Assembly (NCBI GenBank): GCA_000433675.1
Contig: FR893564.1
Span: 1 to 64,000, forward strand
From: Clostridium sp. CAG:433
GTDB taxonomy: Bacteria > Bacillota_I > Bacilli_A > RF39 > UBA660
Direction: 5' to 3'
Length of the DNA: 64,000 nucleotides
Under the pieces are notes generated by a model. It saw only the letters and a program-made list of their open reading frames with translations. It was not told the origin of the DNA and searched no databases. Both the position numbers and the translations under genes were made by a program. Shown here in pieces: positions 52,967 to 61,737 of this stretch; the stretch's first letter is position 1; each line of letters opens with the position of its first letter.

Positions 52967-53623
52967 ATGGATAGATTTGAAAGAGCATACAAAAATGAGT
53001 TATTAGTTAGATACGCCAAAGAATTAATAGAACTAGACAAAAAAAGAGAGGATAATGAAACAGATTCTATTGGAACTTCCGATTTTGAATTATTACATTT
53101 TTGTGTAAATAATATTGTTTTTAAAACTAACGATTTAGAAAGTTTGTTAGATTCATATTTGTTTTGTGCTGGTAATGAAGAATTAGGACAACATGAAAAC
53201 GTTTATGGTGATGTTAAAGCAGGAATTAGCGGAGTGTCATTTCCAAATAAAGAAATATCTGTTACATATCATTCATTTCAAATGGTTTTATTTAGGCAAA
53301 TAGATTACGTTTTATCTCAATCATCAGGTGAAATTCAAAGGGATTTTTTTGAAAGAATTCTAAATGATAGAGAAAAAATTATAGCTAGTGATTTACAAGC
53401 TGCAAAAAACCAATCAGTTAGATTAAAAGATAAAGAAAATGCAATCAAAAATAGATATCCTAATCTAACTAGAGAAAATGCTAATCTTCAACATTTTTAT
53501 GATCAGAATTATACTGGTAGAGAAATAATTGTAGCAAGTAAGCAATTAGAATCTATAGAATATTTAATTTTTCATTTGGGAGAAGATAGAGTTCAAAATC
53601 AAAGTAATGTGCAAAAAAGATAG
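52967..53623 (+). CDS. Hypothetical protein, probably phase-variable
   Basis: 218 residues from ATG 52967, after AAAGGAGGAG. Soluble, charged, helical; motif-free to my eye (central HENVYGDVKAGISGVSFPN, then VTYHSFQMVLFRQIDYVL). Codon use and composition are somewhat less AT-extreme than its neighbours. The G10 tract in its promoter suggests on/off expression. Function unknown. Confidence 0.6.
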   Translation: MDRFERAYKNELLVRYAKELIELDKKREDNETDSIGTSDFELLHFCVNNIVFKTNDLESLLDSYLFCAGNEELGQHENVYGDVKAGISGVSFPNKEISVTYHSFQMVLFRQIDYVLSQSSGEIQRDFFERILNDREKIIASDLQAAKNQSVRLKDKENAIKNRYPNLTRENANLQHFYDQNYTGREIIVASKQLESIEYLIFHLGEDRVQNQSNVQKR

Positions 53624-53672
53624 TACTTAAAAATAATTATAAATATTGATGATATAAATACTATCTAAAATT

Positions 53673-53705
53673 TCAAGCACTCATATGAATGCTTGATTTT
53701 TTTTG
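53673..53705 (+). terminator. Terminator of the phase-variable gene
   Basis: TCAAGCA (53673-53679) with TGCTTGA (53690-53696) and T8. Confidence 0.9.
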
Positions 53706-53823
53706 TTCCAACATATTAACTAAAAAATAAAAAAACATAAGAAAAATTAAATCATTATTTTAGTACTTTTTCTTGCTTTTTATAGAATTTTAGTAATATA
53801 ATTAACTAAAGGAGGTAAGTGTT

Positions 53824-54237
53824 ATGATATGGTTTATTTTGATATTTGCCTTTTTGATAATTGAAGCCTTATCATTTAATTTAATTACTATTTGGTTTGC
53901 TTTTGGTAGTTTGTGTGCATTTATTAGTACATATTTTACAGATAATTTAATTATTCAAATTGTAGTATTTACATTTTTTACTATTATTTCATTAATATTT
54001 ACAAAACCATTACTTGATAAATTTATAAATAAAAATGTTACAAAAACAAATATTGATATGATAATTGGTAAAATAGGTATAGTTACAAAAGAGATAAATG
54101 AGTTATCACCAGGTAGGGTAAAAGTTTCTGGTAAAGACTGGATGGCTATATCAAATAGTCATATAGATGAAGGCAAAAAAGTAAGGGTACTTAAAATTGA
54201 AGGTGCTAAAATAATTGTTAGAGAAGAGGAGAGGTAA
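53824..54237 (+). CDS. NfeD-like membrane protein (short form)
   Basis: 137 residues: two or three membrane helices in the first 70 residues (MIWFILIFAFLIIEAL..., IQIVVFTFFTIISLIF), then an OB-fold domain (IGKIGIVTKEI...GRVKVSGKDWMAIS). This is the short NfeD type that partners with SPFH proteins; the SPFH gene starts 3 nt later. AAGGAGG precedes the ATG. Confidence 0.85.
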   Translation: MIWFILIFAFLIIEALSFNLITIWFAFGSLCAFISTYFTDNLIIQIVVFTFFTIISLIFTKPLLDKFINKNVTKTNIDMIIGKIGIVTKEINELSPGRVKVSGKDWMAISNSHIDEGKKVRVLKIEGAKIIVREEER

Positions 54238-54240
54238 GTT

Positions 54241-55119
54241 ATGCAATTTATTATTTTAATTATAGTTTTAATATTGATTATTATTACAAATATTAAAATT
54301 GTACCACAATCAAAAACATTCGTTATTGAAAGACTAGGTAGTTATAAATCTACTTGGCAAACAGGATTACATTTTAAAATTCCATTTATAGAAAGAATAG
54401 CAAATAATGTTTCATTAAAAGAAAAGGTAAGAGATTTCGCACCACAACCAGTTATTACAAAAGATAATGTAACAATGCAAATAGATACAGTTGTTTATTT
54501 TCAAATAACTGATCCAAAATTATATACATATGGTGTTGAAAATCCAATAAATGCAATTGAAACATTAACCGCAACAACACTTCGTAATATTATTGGTGAA
54601 CTTGAACTTGATGAAACATTAACATCAAGAGATTTAATCAATAATAAAATGTGTTTAATACTAGATGAAGCAACTGATCCATGGGGAATAAAAATAAACA
54701 GAGTTGAAGTAAAAAATATTATTCCACCAAGAGATATACAAGAAGCAATGGAAAAACAAATGCGTGCTGAAAGAGAAAGAAGAGAAAAAATTCTTCAAGC
54801 AGAAGGTGAAAAGAAATCAAGTATATTAATTGCTGAAGGTGAAAAAGAAAGTGCTATCTTAAGAGCAGAAGCTCAAAAAGAATCACAAATAAAACTTGCT
54901 GAAGGTGAAGCAGAAGCAATATTAAAAGTACAAGAAGCAACAGCTGCTGGTATTAAACTTTTAAAAGAGGCAGGAGCAGACAAATCAGTACTTGCATTAA
55001 AACAATTTGAAACATTAGAAAAAGTTGCAGAAGGTCAGGCAACTAAAATAATAATTCCATCAGATATGCAAAATATGGCTGGTTTAGTTACAACTGCGAG
55101 TGAACTATTAAAAAAATAG
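54241..55119 (+). CDS. SPFH/stomatin-family protein
   Basis: 292 residues. One N-terminal membrane helix (1-18), then the SPFH domain (VPQSKTFVIERLGSYKSTWQTGLHFKIPF, KEKVRDF, TLRNIIGELELDETLTSRD), and an Ala/Glu-rich coiled coil (about 175-250; AEGEKESAILRAEAQKES). QmcA/YbbK-like; organises membrane microdomains with the NfeD partner encoded just upstream. Confidence 0.92.
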   Translation: MQFIILIIVLILIIITNIKIVPQSKTFVIERLGSYKSTWQTGLHFKIPFIERIANNVSLKEKVRDFAPQPVITKDNVTMQIDTVVYFQITDPKLYTYGVENPINAIETLTATTLRNIIGELELDETLTSRDLINNKMCLILDEATDPWGIKINRVEVKNIIPPRDIQEAMEKQMRAERERREKILQAEGEKKSSILIAEGEKESAILRAEAQKESQIKLAEGEAEAILKVQEATAAGIKLLKEAGADKSVLALKQFETLEKVAEGQATKIIIPSDMQNMAGLVTTASELLKK

Positions 55120-55146
55120 AAATGTAAAAAATTTCTATTTTTTTTG
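55111..55146 (+). terminator. Terminator of the NfeD-SPFH operon
   Basis: AAAAATAGAAAT / ATTTCTATTTTT stem and T run, overlapping the stop codon. Confidence 0.85.
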
Positions 55147-55175
55147 TAAATATGTTTACACTAGAAAAATAATGT

Positions 55176-55204
55176 TTGTTAAGTTTAATTTATTATGCTA
55201 TAAT
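55176..55204 (+). promoter_or_regulatory. Promoter of the membrane-anchored 55.2-kb gene
   Basis: TTGTTA (55176-55181), 17-bp spacer, TATAAT (55199-55204) with a TGC extended -10. Confidence 0.7.
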
Positions 55205-55226
55205 TAATTTAAAGGTAGGGATTATT

Positions 55227-56321
55227 ATGAATTTTATTAGAGAAAATATATTAAAGATAGTTACATTTATTGTAATACTTGTAGTTATTATCATTGTTTT
55301 TTCATTTGTTTTTAAAGGTACTGGATCATCAAAAGCAAATACATATGCACAAATGGAAGAAAATTTAAAGAATGCTGCTCAAAGATATGCAACAAAAAAT
55401 ACTAAAGTATTACCAAAAAGTGAAAAAGAACAATCAAAGATAAATACAGATACTTTGGTTAATGCAGAATATATTAAAGAATTATATTCTATTGATGATG
55501 AAAATGTAAAATGTAGTGGTTATGTATTAATAAGCAAAAATGGAGATAGTTATACATATATTCCACATATTAAATGTGGTAAATATTATGAAACTAAGAC
55601 TATAGCGGATTATATTGAAACAAATGAACAACTTGCTACAGCTGATGATGGATTATATAAATATGGAGAAAAATATGTTTATAGAGGAGAAAATCCAAAA
55701 AACTTTCTAAAAATGGGTGAAAAGTTATATAGAATTATTGAAATAACTGAAGATAATGAATTAAAATTAATTTCAACTACAAAATATCAAGATTCATTTG
55801 TATGGGATGATAGATACAATATTGAAAAAGACAGAAATTATGGTATAAATGATTATGCAAAAAGTAGACTAAAAGAAGGATTAGAAGAAGTTTATAAGTC
55901 TGATTATTTTACAGAAGGCGAAAAAAGTATAATAATACCACATTCTATATGTATTGGTAAAAGATATTTAGATGATCAAAGTATTGATGGTAAAACTGAA
56001 TGTGCAACAGTTTACCCAGATCAAAAAGTAAGTTTAATTAATGTTAGTGAATATATGAGAGCTAGTTTAGATTCTAATTGTACAAATGCTACAAGCGAAT
56101 CATGCTCAAACTATAATTATTTTGAAAATATATCTTCATATTTAAAGACAATAACTGCAGTTGCAGATAATACTTATCAAATATACAAAATAAATTATGG
56201 AATAGCGGATGCATCAAATGCATCAACTACAGTTGCTGTTTATCCAGTAGTATATATTGATAAAAATACATTATACGCTGCTGGAGATGGAACAGAAGAA
56301 AATCCATATACAGTAAGATAG
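55227..56321 (+). CDS. Membrane-anchored extracellular protein, pilin-like layout
   Basis: 364 residues from ATG 55227 (AGGTAGGG upstream). One membrane helix at about 9-29 is followed by a long amphipathic helix (TYAQMEENLKNAAQRYAT), which recalls type IV pilins but without a clear prepilin cleavage site. The rest is extracellular with paired Cys. The end, VYPVVYID...GDGTEENPYTV, is a tail I associate with secreted proteins of gut Firmicutes. Function unknown. The next gene starts 8 nt downstream. Confidence 0.6.
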   Translation: MNFIRENILKIVTFIVILVVIIIVFSFVFKGTGSSKANTYAQMEENLKNAAQRYATKNTKVLPKSEKEQSKINTDTLVNAEYIKELYSIDDENVKCSGYVLISKNGDSYTYIPHIKCGKYYETKTIADYIETNEQLATADDGLYKYGEKYVYRGENPKNFLKMGEKLYRIIEITEDNELKLISTTKYQDSFVWDDRYNIEKDRNYGINDYAKSRLKEGLEEVYKSDYFTEGEKSIIIPHSICIGKRYLDDQSIDGKTECATVYPDQKVSLINVSEYMRASLDSNCTNATSESCSNYNYFENISSYLKTITAVADNTYQIYKINYGIADASNASTTVAVYPVVYIDKNTLYAAGDGTEENPYTVR

Positions 56322-56329
56322 GAAAAAAT

Positions 56330-57091
56330 ATGCAGAGGGTTTTAAAAAAGAATTATACATTATATGCAGATTATTCTGGTAAAAGAGTTAAGTTGTATAG
56401 TGGTACACTAGAAGAAATTGATGATTTTACAACATATTTTGTAGATAAAAATGCAATAAGAAAAAGGTTAATAAAGAATGAATTTGGTGAATTCTTAGTT
56501 TATATTGAATCATCAAGAGGAAAATATTATAGTGCAATGTATTATAATAATAGAGCTATTCTTGATAAAGAAAATTTTAATAGAATTTATGAAAAAATAG
56601 AAAAAATAGATAGAGAAAAGATAGAAGAGTTTTTATATAACAAAACAAAGGTAAATGAATATTTACATGATAAAAATTCAAAGAATATTCCAATTGTAAA
56701 TTTATATTTAAATGTAAAAAATAACAAAGATTATAAAGGAATGCTATATCATTATTTAAAAACAGATTATAAATTATATAGAGAATTTATTATATACTTC
56801 TTTGAAAATGAAAACTTGAATACTAATAAAAAAAGTTTATCATATGAAAAAATGAAAGAAATATCTAGTTTGTTAGATATTGTTTCTAAAGAATACGAAA
56901 GTGTTCGAGAAAATCATGAAGAAAAAGAATCTACTTATGATGATTTAGAAGATCGTATATATACAATAATGACAAACAGAGAATTAACAACTGATCAAAA
57001 AATGAGTGAATTAGATATGTTAGTTGATTCACCAGAAATGGCAAAGAAATATATTTTAAAATATGAGGATAAATTAACAGAAGAGGTTTAA
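56330..57091 (+). CDS. Hypothetical protein, 253 residues
   Basis: Soluble, Lys/Glu/Tyr-rich; N-terminal beta strands (YTLYADYSGKRVKLYSGTL) and a helical C-terminal half ending in a heptad-like acidic segment. No family recognised. Co-transcribed with the membrane-anchored gene upstream; a hairpin spans its stop. Confidence 0.55.
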   Translation: MQRVLKKNYTLYADYSGKRVKLYSGTLEEIDDFTTYFVDKNAIRKRLIKNEFGEFLVYIESSRGKYYSAMYYNNRAILDKENFNRIYEKIEKIDREKIEEFLYNKTKVNEYLHDKNSKNIPIVNLYLNVKNNKDYKGMLYHYLKTDYKLYREFIIYFFENENLNTNKKSLSYEKMKEISSLLDIVSKEYESVRENHEEKESTYDDLEDRIYTIMTNRELTTDQKMSELDMLVDSPEMAKKYILKYEDKLTEEV

Positions 57092-57108
57092 ATTTTAAAC
57101 TTCTTTTA
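57080..57108 (+). terminator. Terminator after the 253-residue gene
   Basis: AGAAG(A)GGTTTAAA / TTTAAACTTCT with T4; short T tract. Confidence 0.6.
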
Positions 57109-57123
57109 ATTAGTGGTGATATT

Positions 57124-58014
57124 ATGGAAAAAGAAATAAATAATTTTATAGAATATTTAAAATATCAAAGAAATTATTCGGATTTTACATGTAATAATTA
57201 TAAAAAAGATTTAAATGAGTATAATTCGTTTATTTTAAATAATAAAATAAATTATAAAAATATGGATTATAATGACGCAAAAGAATATGTAATATATTTA
57301 AATAAAAAAAATGATGCAAAATCTACTATATCAAGAAAATTAAGTTCACTTAGAACATTTTATAAATATTTAGTATTAAATAATAAAGTAAAGTCAAATC
57401 CATTTTTACTTGTATCAAGCCCTAAAAAAGAAAAAAGAATACCAAAATTTATAAATTATAATAATATGGAAGAAATATTAAATGTTCCTAATATAAAAAC
57501 AAAAGAAGGACAAAGAGAAAGAGTAATTTTAGAAGTATTATATGCATCAGGAGTCAGAGTATCAGAACTAGTTAATATAAAATTAAAAGATATTGATTTT
57601 AGTAATAAAAATATATTAATATTTGGTAAAGGTAGTAAAGAAAGATTAGTATCATTTGGGGATTATGCTCTTGAATATATTAATTTATATTTAAAAGAAG
57701 GAAGAAACTTATTACTTGATGGTGTTAAAAGTGATTATTTAATTGTTGGTAAAAAAAGTGAAAAACTTACAACAAGAAGAGTAGAACAGATAATAGATGA
57801 CATTATAAAAAGAACAAGTATTAAACTAAATATTACTCCTCATATGTTTAGACATACATTCGCAACACATTTACTAGATAATGGTTGCGATTTACTTGTT
57901 GTTCAAGAGTTACTTGGTCATGCATCATTATCATCAACAGAAATATATACACATGTAAGTAATGAACATTTAAGAGAAGTATATTTAAAGTGTCATCCTA
58001 GAAATAAAAGATAA
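57124..58014 (+). CDS. xerD: Tyrosine recombinase XerC/XerD type
   Basis: 296 residues: N-terminal SAM-like core-binding domain (1-95) and catalytic domain. Active-site residues: R (~145) in ASGVRVSEL, K in GKGSKERLV, H-x-x-R (~240-243) in PHMFRHTFATH, H in LGHASLSST, nucleophile Y (~275) in IYTHVS. The length is that of the chromosomal dimer-resolving Xer proteins rather than a phage integrase; whether C or D cannot be settled here. GTGGTG precedes the ATG. Confidence 0.85.
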   Translation: MEKEINNFIEYLKYQRNYSDFTCNNYKKDLNEYNSFILNNKINYKNMDYNDAKEYVIYLNKKNDAKSTISRKLSSLRTFYKYLVLNNKVKSNPFLLVSSPKKEKRIPKFINYNNMEEILNVPNIKTKEGQRERVILEVLYASGVRVSELVNIKLKDIDFSNKNILIFGKGSKERLVSFGDYALEYINLYLKEGRNLLLDGVKSDYLIVGKKSEKLTTRRVEQIIDDIIKRTSIKLNITPHMFRHTFATHLLDNGCDLLVVQELLGHASLSSTEIYTHVSNEHLREVYLKCHPRNKR

Positions 58015-58068
58015 GTTAAAAAGTGTAAAGTAAATGTGTTTACAAATGTAAATACATTTTTATTTTGG

Positions 58069-58074
58069 TATAAT
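58069..58074 (+). promoter_or_regulatory. Extended -10 promoter of tdk
   Basis: TGGTATAAT ending at 58074, with no clear -35; preceded by a TGTTTACAAATGTAAATACA dyad (58037-58056), a possible operator. Confidence 0.5.
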
Positions 58075-58091
58075 AAAGTAGGGTGAATAAA

Positions 58092-58679
58092 ATGTCAAAA
58101 TTATATTTTAGATATGGCGCAATGAATTGTGGAAAAAGTTCTGCATTAATGCAAGTTGCTTATAATTATGAACAAAATAATAAAAAGGTAATTGTAATAA
58201 AATCAGAAATAGATACAAAAGGAAATAACTATTTAGAATCAAGAATTGGTCTTAAAAGAAAGGTAGATATCCTTTTAAAAGAAAATGAATCTATTGAAAA
58301 ATATTATGATAAGTTAGATGAAATATCATGTATTTTAGTTGATGAAGCACAGTTCTTGAGTGAAAAACAAGTTGATGAATTATACTATATAACAAAATAT
58401 TATAATATTCCTGTTATATGTTATGGATTAAAAACAGATTTTCAAAGTAAATTATTTGATGGAAGTAGAAGACTTTTAGAATTAGCTGATGAGTTAGATG
58501 AATTAATAACTATATGTAGATGCGGTAAAAGGGCAAAATTTAACGCAAGATTTATAAATGATAAATTTACATTAAAAGGAGATACTAATTTAATAGATGG
58601 TTCAGTTAGTAATGTAAAATATATACCTTTATGTGGTAAATGTTATTTAGAAGAAAAAAGAAAGTATGAGGAGGAATAA
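58092..58679 (+). CDS. tdk: Thymidine kinase (type II)
   Basis: 195 residues from ATG 58092 (GTG 58083 is in the ribosome-binding site). Walker A GAMNCGKS at 9-16, Walker B ILVDEAQFL, lasso-domain residues CYGLKTDFQSKLFDGS, and a structural zinc site (C-x-C before GKRAKFNAR, then CGKC). Salvages thymidine to dTMP. The ppdK gene begins 3 nt after the stop. Confidence 0.94.
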   Translation: MSKLYFRYGAMNCGKSSALMQVAYNYEQNNKKVIVIKSEIDTKGNNYLESRIGLKRKVDILLKENESIEKYYDKLDEISCILVDEAQFLSEKQVDELYYITKYYNIPVICYGLKTDFQSKLFDGSRRLLELADELDELITICRCGKRAKFNARFINDKFTLKGDTNLIDGSVSNVKYIPLCGKCYLEEKRKYEEE

Positions 58680-58682
58680 ATT

Positions 58683-61280
58683 ATGAAATATGTATATTCT
58701 TTTAAAGAAGGAAATAAAGATATGAGAAATATCCTTGGAGGAAAAGGCGCAAATCTTTGTGAAATGGCTAAAATTGGTCTTCCTGTTCCAAATGGATTTA
58801 TAGTAAGTACTGATGCATGTAATAATTATTATGAAAATAATAAAGAGTTAAATGATGAGATAGTAAAAGAAATAAATGAAAAACTTGAAGAACTTGAAAA
58901 AAGTTCTGGTAAAAAATTAGGTGATAAAGAAAATCCTCTTTTAGTATCTGTTAGAAGTGGTGCTAGAGCATCTATGCCTGGAATGATGGATACAATATTA
59001 AACTTAGGTTTAAATGATGAAATAGTAGAAAGTTTTAGTGAAGAAAATAAAAGATTTATATATGATTCATATAGAAGATTTATACAAATGTTTTCTGATG
59101 TTGTTAAAGGATACGATAAAAGTAAATTTGAAAGAGTTTTAGATGAAATAAAAAAAGAAAAAGGTATTAAATTAGATATAGAATTTACAAAAGAAGATAT
59201 GAAAGAAATAGTACTTAAATTTAAAGATATCTATAAAGAAATATCAGGAGAAGAATTCCCACAAGATCCTAAGTATCAATTAATAGAAGCAATAAAAGCC
59301 GTATTTAATTCTTGGAATAATGAAAGAGCAAATATATATAGACAAATGAATAATATTCCATATTCTTGGGGAACAGCCGTTAATGTTCAGCAAATGGTAT
59401 ATGGTAATTTAAATGAAAAATCAGGTAGTGGTGTAGCATTTTCAAGAAATCCAGCAACTGGTGAAAATGAATTATTTGGGGAATACCTAATTAATGCACA
59501 AGGAGAAGATATAGTTGCGGGAATTAGAACTCCAAATCCAATTAAAACTTTAGAAAATTATAACAAAGACTTATATGATGAATTTTATGGATATGCAAAA
59601 AAATTAGAAGAGCATTATAAAGATATGCAAGATATGGAATTTACAATAGAAGATGGTAAATTATATATACTTCAAACTAGAAATGGAAAAAGAACAGCAA
59701 AAGCAGCAGTTAAAATAGCAGTTGATCTTGTAAAAGAAGGATTAATAACAAAAGAAGAAGCTCTTTTATCGGTAGATGCTAGTACACTTTCACAATTACT
59801 TCATAAATCATTTGATGAAGAAGATTTAAAAACAAAAACACCTATTGGAAAAGGCCTTGCAGCATCCCCTGGTGCAGGAGTAGGTAAAATATACTTTAAT
59901 TCTAAAGATTTAAAAGATGAAGACTCTATTTTAGTTAGACTTGAAACATCACCAGAAGATATTGAAGGAATGAAAAAAGCAAATGGTATATTAACAATTA
60001 GAGGTGGTATGACATCACATGCCGCAGTAGTCGCAAGACAAATGGGTGAATGTTGTGTAAGTGGTTTAAATGATGCATATGCATCGGAAAAAGAAAAAGT
60101 ATTAAAAATTGGTGATATCATTTTAACTGAAGGAGACTATATTTCAATTGATGGAAATACTGGTAATGTATATAAAGGTCAAATAAAAACAAAAGATGCT
60201 GTAATAGAAGGCGAATTTGAAGAATTTATGTCTTGGACAAATGAATATTCAAGAATAATCGTAAGAGCAAATGCTGATTCAGAAAAAGATGCGTTAAATG
60301 CTAAAAGATTAGGAGCTAAAGGTATCGGACTATGTAGGACAGAGCATATGTTCTTTGAAAAAGAAAGAATATTTAACTTTAGAAGAATGATTTTATCAGA
60401 GACAAAAGAAGAAAGAGAAGAAGCATTAAGTAAAATTCTTCCATATCAACAATCAGACTTTGAAAAATTATTTACAGTAATGAATAATGAAAAAGTTGTT
60501 ATTAGATATCTTGATCCACCTTTACATGAATTCTTACCAAAAGAAGAAAGTGAAATAAAAGATCTTGCTAAAAGCCTTAATATATCACTAGAAGAAATTC
60601 ATGATAGAATTAGTGAATTAAAAGAATTTAATCCAATGATGGGTCATAGAGGAGTAAGATTAGATATCACATATCCTGAAATTGCAATTATGCAAACAAA
60701 AGCAGTTATAAATGCTGCTGTTAATGTTAAGAAAAATGGTACTAATCCAATAGTTGATATTATGATACCTTTAATAGGTGATGATGTTGAACTTAAATAT
60801 GTAAAAAGTATAATAAAAACAGAAGCAGATAAAATATTAAAAGAAAATAATATTGATATTGAATATAAAATAGGAACAATGATTGAGATTCCTCGTGCAA
60901 TTATAATATCTGATTTACTTGGTAAAGAATGTGACTTCTTTAGTTATGGAACAAATGATTTAACACAGTTAACATTTGGTTTCTCAAGAGACGATTCTGG
61001 TAAATTCTTAAAAGATTATTATGATAAAAAAATATTTGAAAGTGATCCATTTAAATCAGTAGATGAAAAAGGTGTATTAAGACTTGTAAATATTTCAAAA
61101 GAAAAGGCAAGAAACGCAAATCCTAATATTGAACTTGGTGTATGTGGTGAACATGCTGGTGATCCAAAATCAATAGAAAACTTTGATAAAATTGGTCTTG
61201 ATTATGTTTCTTGTTCAGCATTTAGAGTGCCAGGAGCACGACTAGCATCTGCGCAATCAAATATAAAAAATAGTAAATAG
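58683..61280 (+). CDS. ppdK: Pyruvate, phosphate dikinase
   Basis: 865 residues. Order: ATP-grasp nucleotide-binding domain (GGKGANLCEMAKIGLPVPNGF; SVRSGARASMPGMMDT), swivelling domain with the phosphohistidine (~446) in GGMTSHAAVVARQMG, and the TIM-barrel PEP/pyruvate domain (GIGLCRTEHMFF, FNPMMGHRGVRL, ELGVCGEHAGDP). Interconverts PEP and pyruvate with AMP/PPi; typical of anaerobic glycolytic Firmicutes. AGGAGGA ribosome-binding site. Confidence 0.97.
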   Translation: MKYVYSFKEGNKDMRNILGGKGANLCEMAKIGLPVPNGFIVSTDACNNYYENNKELNDEIVKEINEKLEELEKSSGKKLGDKENPLLVSVRSGARASMPGMMDTILNLGLNDEIVESFSEENKRFIYDSYRRFIQMFSDVVKGYDKSKFERVLDEIKKEKGIKLDIEFTKEDMKEIVLKFKDIYKEISGEEFPQDPKYQLIEAIKAVFNSWNNERANIYRQMNNIPYSWGTAVNVQQMVYGNLNEKSGSGVAFSRNPATGENELFGEYLINAQGEDIVAGIRTPNPIKTLENYNKDLYDEFYGYAKKLEEHYKDMQDMEFTIEDGKLYILQTRNGKRTAKAAVKIAVDLVKEGLITKEEALLSVDASTLSQLLHKSFDEEDLKTKTPIGKGLAASPGAGVGKIYFNSKDLKDEDSILVRLETSPEDIEGMKKANGILTIRGGMTSHAAVVARQMGECCVSGLNDAYASEKEKVLKIGDIILTEGDYISIDGNTGNVYKGQIKTKDAVIEGEFEEFMSWTNEYSRIIVRANADSEKDALNAKRLGAKGIGLCRTEHMFFEKERIFNFRRMILSETKEEREEALSKILPYQQSDFEKLFTVMNNEKVVIRYLDPPLHEFLPKEESEIKDLAKSLNISLEEIHDRISELKEFNPMMGHRGVRLDITYPEIAIMQTKAVINAAVNVKKNGTNPIVDIMIPLIGDDVELKYVKSIIKTEADKILKENNIDIEYKIGTMIEIPRAIIISDLLGKECDFFSYGTNDLTQLTFGFSRDDSGKFLKDYYDKKIFESDPFKSVDEKGVLRLVNISKEKARNANPNIELGVCGEHAGDPKSIENFDKIGLDYVSCSAFRVPGARLASAQSNIKNSK

Positions 61281-61284
61281 ATTA

Positions 61285-61314
61285 AAAACTAAGATAGGAA
61301 TATCTTAGTTTTAT
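61285..61314 (+). terminator. Terminator after ppdK
   Basis: AAAACTAAGATA / TATCTTAGTTTT stem with 4-nt loop. The 190 bases that follow are AT-rich and show only a probable extended -10 TGATACAAT (61472-61480). Confidence 0.85.
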
Positions 61315-61500
61315 ATTGAATAAATGGGTAAAATGTATGATTATATATATAAGAAAAAATAAAATTAATTCTATGATTCATTATTGGTAATTGAAGATGA
61401 AATAGTAAATTAACAATCCAGAAATTAAACGTATTATAAAGTATAAATTAGTATTATTTTTATTAAAAATATGATACAATTTATCTAAGGTAGGGATTAT

Positions 61501-61737
61501 ATGAAAGATTATATAGATATTATTGATGAAAATAATAATAATGTTAAAGCAGAAATTATTATACAGGCAAAAGCAAATGGTAAAAATTATATTGTTTATA
61601 AAATTAATTCGGAAATATATGCTTCAAAGTACTTAGAAGATAAGAATGATGAATATTTGGATTTAGATAATAATTTATCTGAGGATGAATATGAAATGCT
61701 TGAAAAATTAATGGAGATTCAAAATGAAAATAAATAG
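61501..61737 (+). CDS. DUF1292-like small protein
   Basis: 78 residues. The pattern I-D-x-x-(D/E)E-N-N...YIVYK(I)...EIYASKYLED, then an acidic helix EDEYEMLEKLMEI, fits the DUF1292 family of Firmicutes; function unknown. TAGGGATT precedes the ATG. The next gene starts 14 nt before its end. Confidence 0.6.
   Translation: MKDYIDIIDENNNNVKAEIIIQAKANGKNYIVYKINSEIYASKYLEDKNDEYLDLDNNLSEDEYEMLEKLMEIQNENK

Noticed and set aside
57124..58014. Phage integrase or integrative-element recombinase
   Set aside because: Length and motifs are those of chromosomal Xer recombinases and no attachment repeats or phage genes are near.
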